Assembly: GCA_016842005.1 (NCBI GenBank)
Contig: JAENYD010000002.1
Span: 62,001 to 126,000 of the forward strand
DNA length: 64,000 nt
Reading direction: 5' to 3'
DNA from: Clostridium thermobutyricum
GTDB taxonomy: Bacteria; Bacillota; Clostridia; Ch29
Shown here in pieces: positions 63,428-64,000 of the stretch (positions within the stretch are counted from its first letter, which is position 1; each line of letters begins with the position of its first letter). The translations under genes and the position numbers were made by a program. The notes beneath the pieces were generated by a model. That model saw only the letters and a program-made list of their open reading frames with translations, had not been told where the DNA came from and did not search any database.

Positions 63428-64000
63428 TCACAGGACAACCGTCTGCTGCCGGGAGATGGCAGGGAGAATGACATTATAAGGCTGCAGTATATCCACGTCT
63501 ATGTCAAAGACGTTCCTGATATTTTTTGCTGTCAGTGCCCTGCGGGGAGAACCGGATGACACTACCCTGCCCTCCTTCATCAGGACAACACTGTCGCAGT
63601 AACGGGCTGCCAGGTTTATATCGTGCAATACTACCAGGGCGGTAATGTTCATGGTATGACACAGAGTGCCTATCAGATTGATGATGCTGATCTGGTGCTT
63701 GATATCCAGGTGGGATACCGGTTCATCCATCAGCAGAATAACAGGTTTTTGGGCAAGAGCCCGGGCAATGAATACCCTCTGTCTTTCACCGCCGCTCAGC
63801 TGGTTTGCTATCCTGTTTTTCAGGTCCCATGTCCGGGTGAGTTCCATGGCTTCCCTGACCGCTTCGCGGTCTTCCCGGCTCTCACGCTGGAAGCGTTTCA
63901 GATAAGGCATTCTGCCCATCATTACTACATCGTAGGCTGTAAAGCTGAATTCGGTGATGGACTCCTGGGGTACATAGCCTATTAGTTTTGCCTTTTCTTT
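63428..64000 (-). CDS. ABC transporter ATP-binding protein, FecE/BtuD type, 5' end outside window
   Basis: The frame is open to the window's edge, so the start and Walker A are not visible. Seen are the Q-loop IGYVPQES, the family segment SFTAYDVVMMGRMPYLKRFQ, signature LSGGERQRVFIARALAQKP, Walker B VILLMDEPVSHLDIKHQ and the switch His in VVLHDINLAARYCD. This is the iron-siderophore/hemin/cobalamin importer class. The C-terminal ~70 residues include NVFDIDVDILQPYNVILPAI. Binding protein and permease are expected to lie to the right. Confidence 0.92.
   Translation of the reverse strand, partial: KEKAKLIGYVPQESITEFSFTAYDVVMMGRMPYLKRFQRESREDREAVREAMELTRTWDLKNRIANQLSGGERQRVFIARALAQKPVILLMDEPVSHLDIKHQISIINLIGTLCHTMNITALVVLHDINLAARYCDSVVLMKEGRVVSSGSPRRALTAKNIRNVFDIDVDILQPYNVILPAISRQQTVVL

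Overview
The window looks like the chromosome of an anaerobic, probably spore-forming Firmicute of class Clostridia. This is inferred from strong AGGAGG-type ribosome binding sites, frequent GTG/TTG starts, heavy use of ATA and AGG codons, a YhcN/YlaJ-type spore lipoprotein, rubrerythrin with a PerR-like regulator, a tungsten aldehyde ferredoxin oxidoreductase and much amino-acid or organic-acid catabolism. No rRNA, tRNA or CRISPR array was seen. The window starts inside one gene and ends inside another.

Layout. 1-3320: tail of an aspartoacylase-like gene, two membrane proteins (one DUF5058) and an AbgB-like M20 amidohydrolase, probably uptake and hydrolysis of an acylated amino acid. 3751-5888: a MoaD/ThiS-like protein and an aldehyde ferredoxin oxidoreductase. 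6081-7873 (minus): an arsenic operon arsR-acr3 followed by a gene missed by normal ORF calling, a small candidate selenoprotein read through two consecutive in-frame TGA codons with a SECIS-like hairpin directly after them. 8185-9907: debris (IS256 and RHS fragments), then a thioredoxin-like gene. 10491-18043: a TAXI-type TRAP transporter, a LytS/LytR two-component pair and an AraC regulator. 18138-24880: a Liv-type ABC transporter followed by urocanate hydratase. 25168-27376: DUF2178/XRE pair and a MATE transporter. 27628-29022: MntA/HepT toxin-antitoxin pair and an IS30 fragment. 29177-30202: perR-like gene and rubrerythrin. 30629-36101: small hypothetical genes, a beta-propeller lipoprotein, XRE regulators, DUF2000, YjbQ. 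36619-40911: cation efflux protein, CcrM-like methyltransferase, DUF2089/SHOCT pair, MFS exporter. 41130-45155: DUF5320 genes, radical SAM protein, DUF134, PH-like membrane protein, glycerate kinase. 45374-50342: spore lipoprotein, DUF5665, holin-like protein, two half-permeases, PAP2 phosphatase and glycosyltransferase. 50719-57070: NarL-type two-component system, lipoprotein and ABC-2 exporter. 57162-62504: a sigma-54 activator, a good -24/-12 promoter and a BKACE/dehydrogenase/AtoE operon. 62756-64000: nitroreductase and a partial siderophore/cobalamin-type ABC ATPase.

Two things go beyond ordinary annotation. The first is the tandem-UGA selenoprotein candidate at 6081-6380. The second is a dispersed, strongly palindromic intergenic repeat family with about ten copies or partial copies in 64 kb, in both orientations. 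Two copies carry an extra segment at the hairpin tip, and several abut or create gene ends. Gene starts were chosen by Shine-Dalgarno position and family N-termini. Functions rest on recognising families from the translated sequence; no database search was run.
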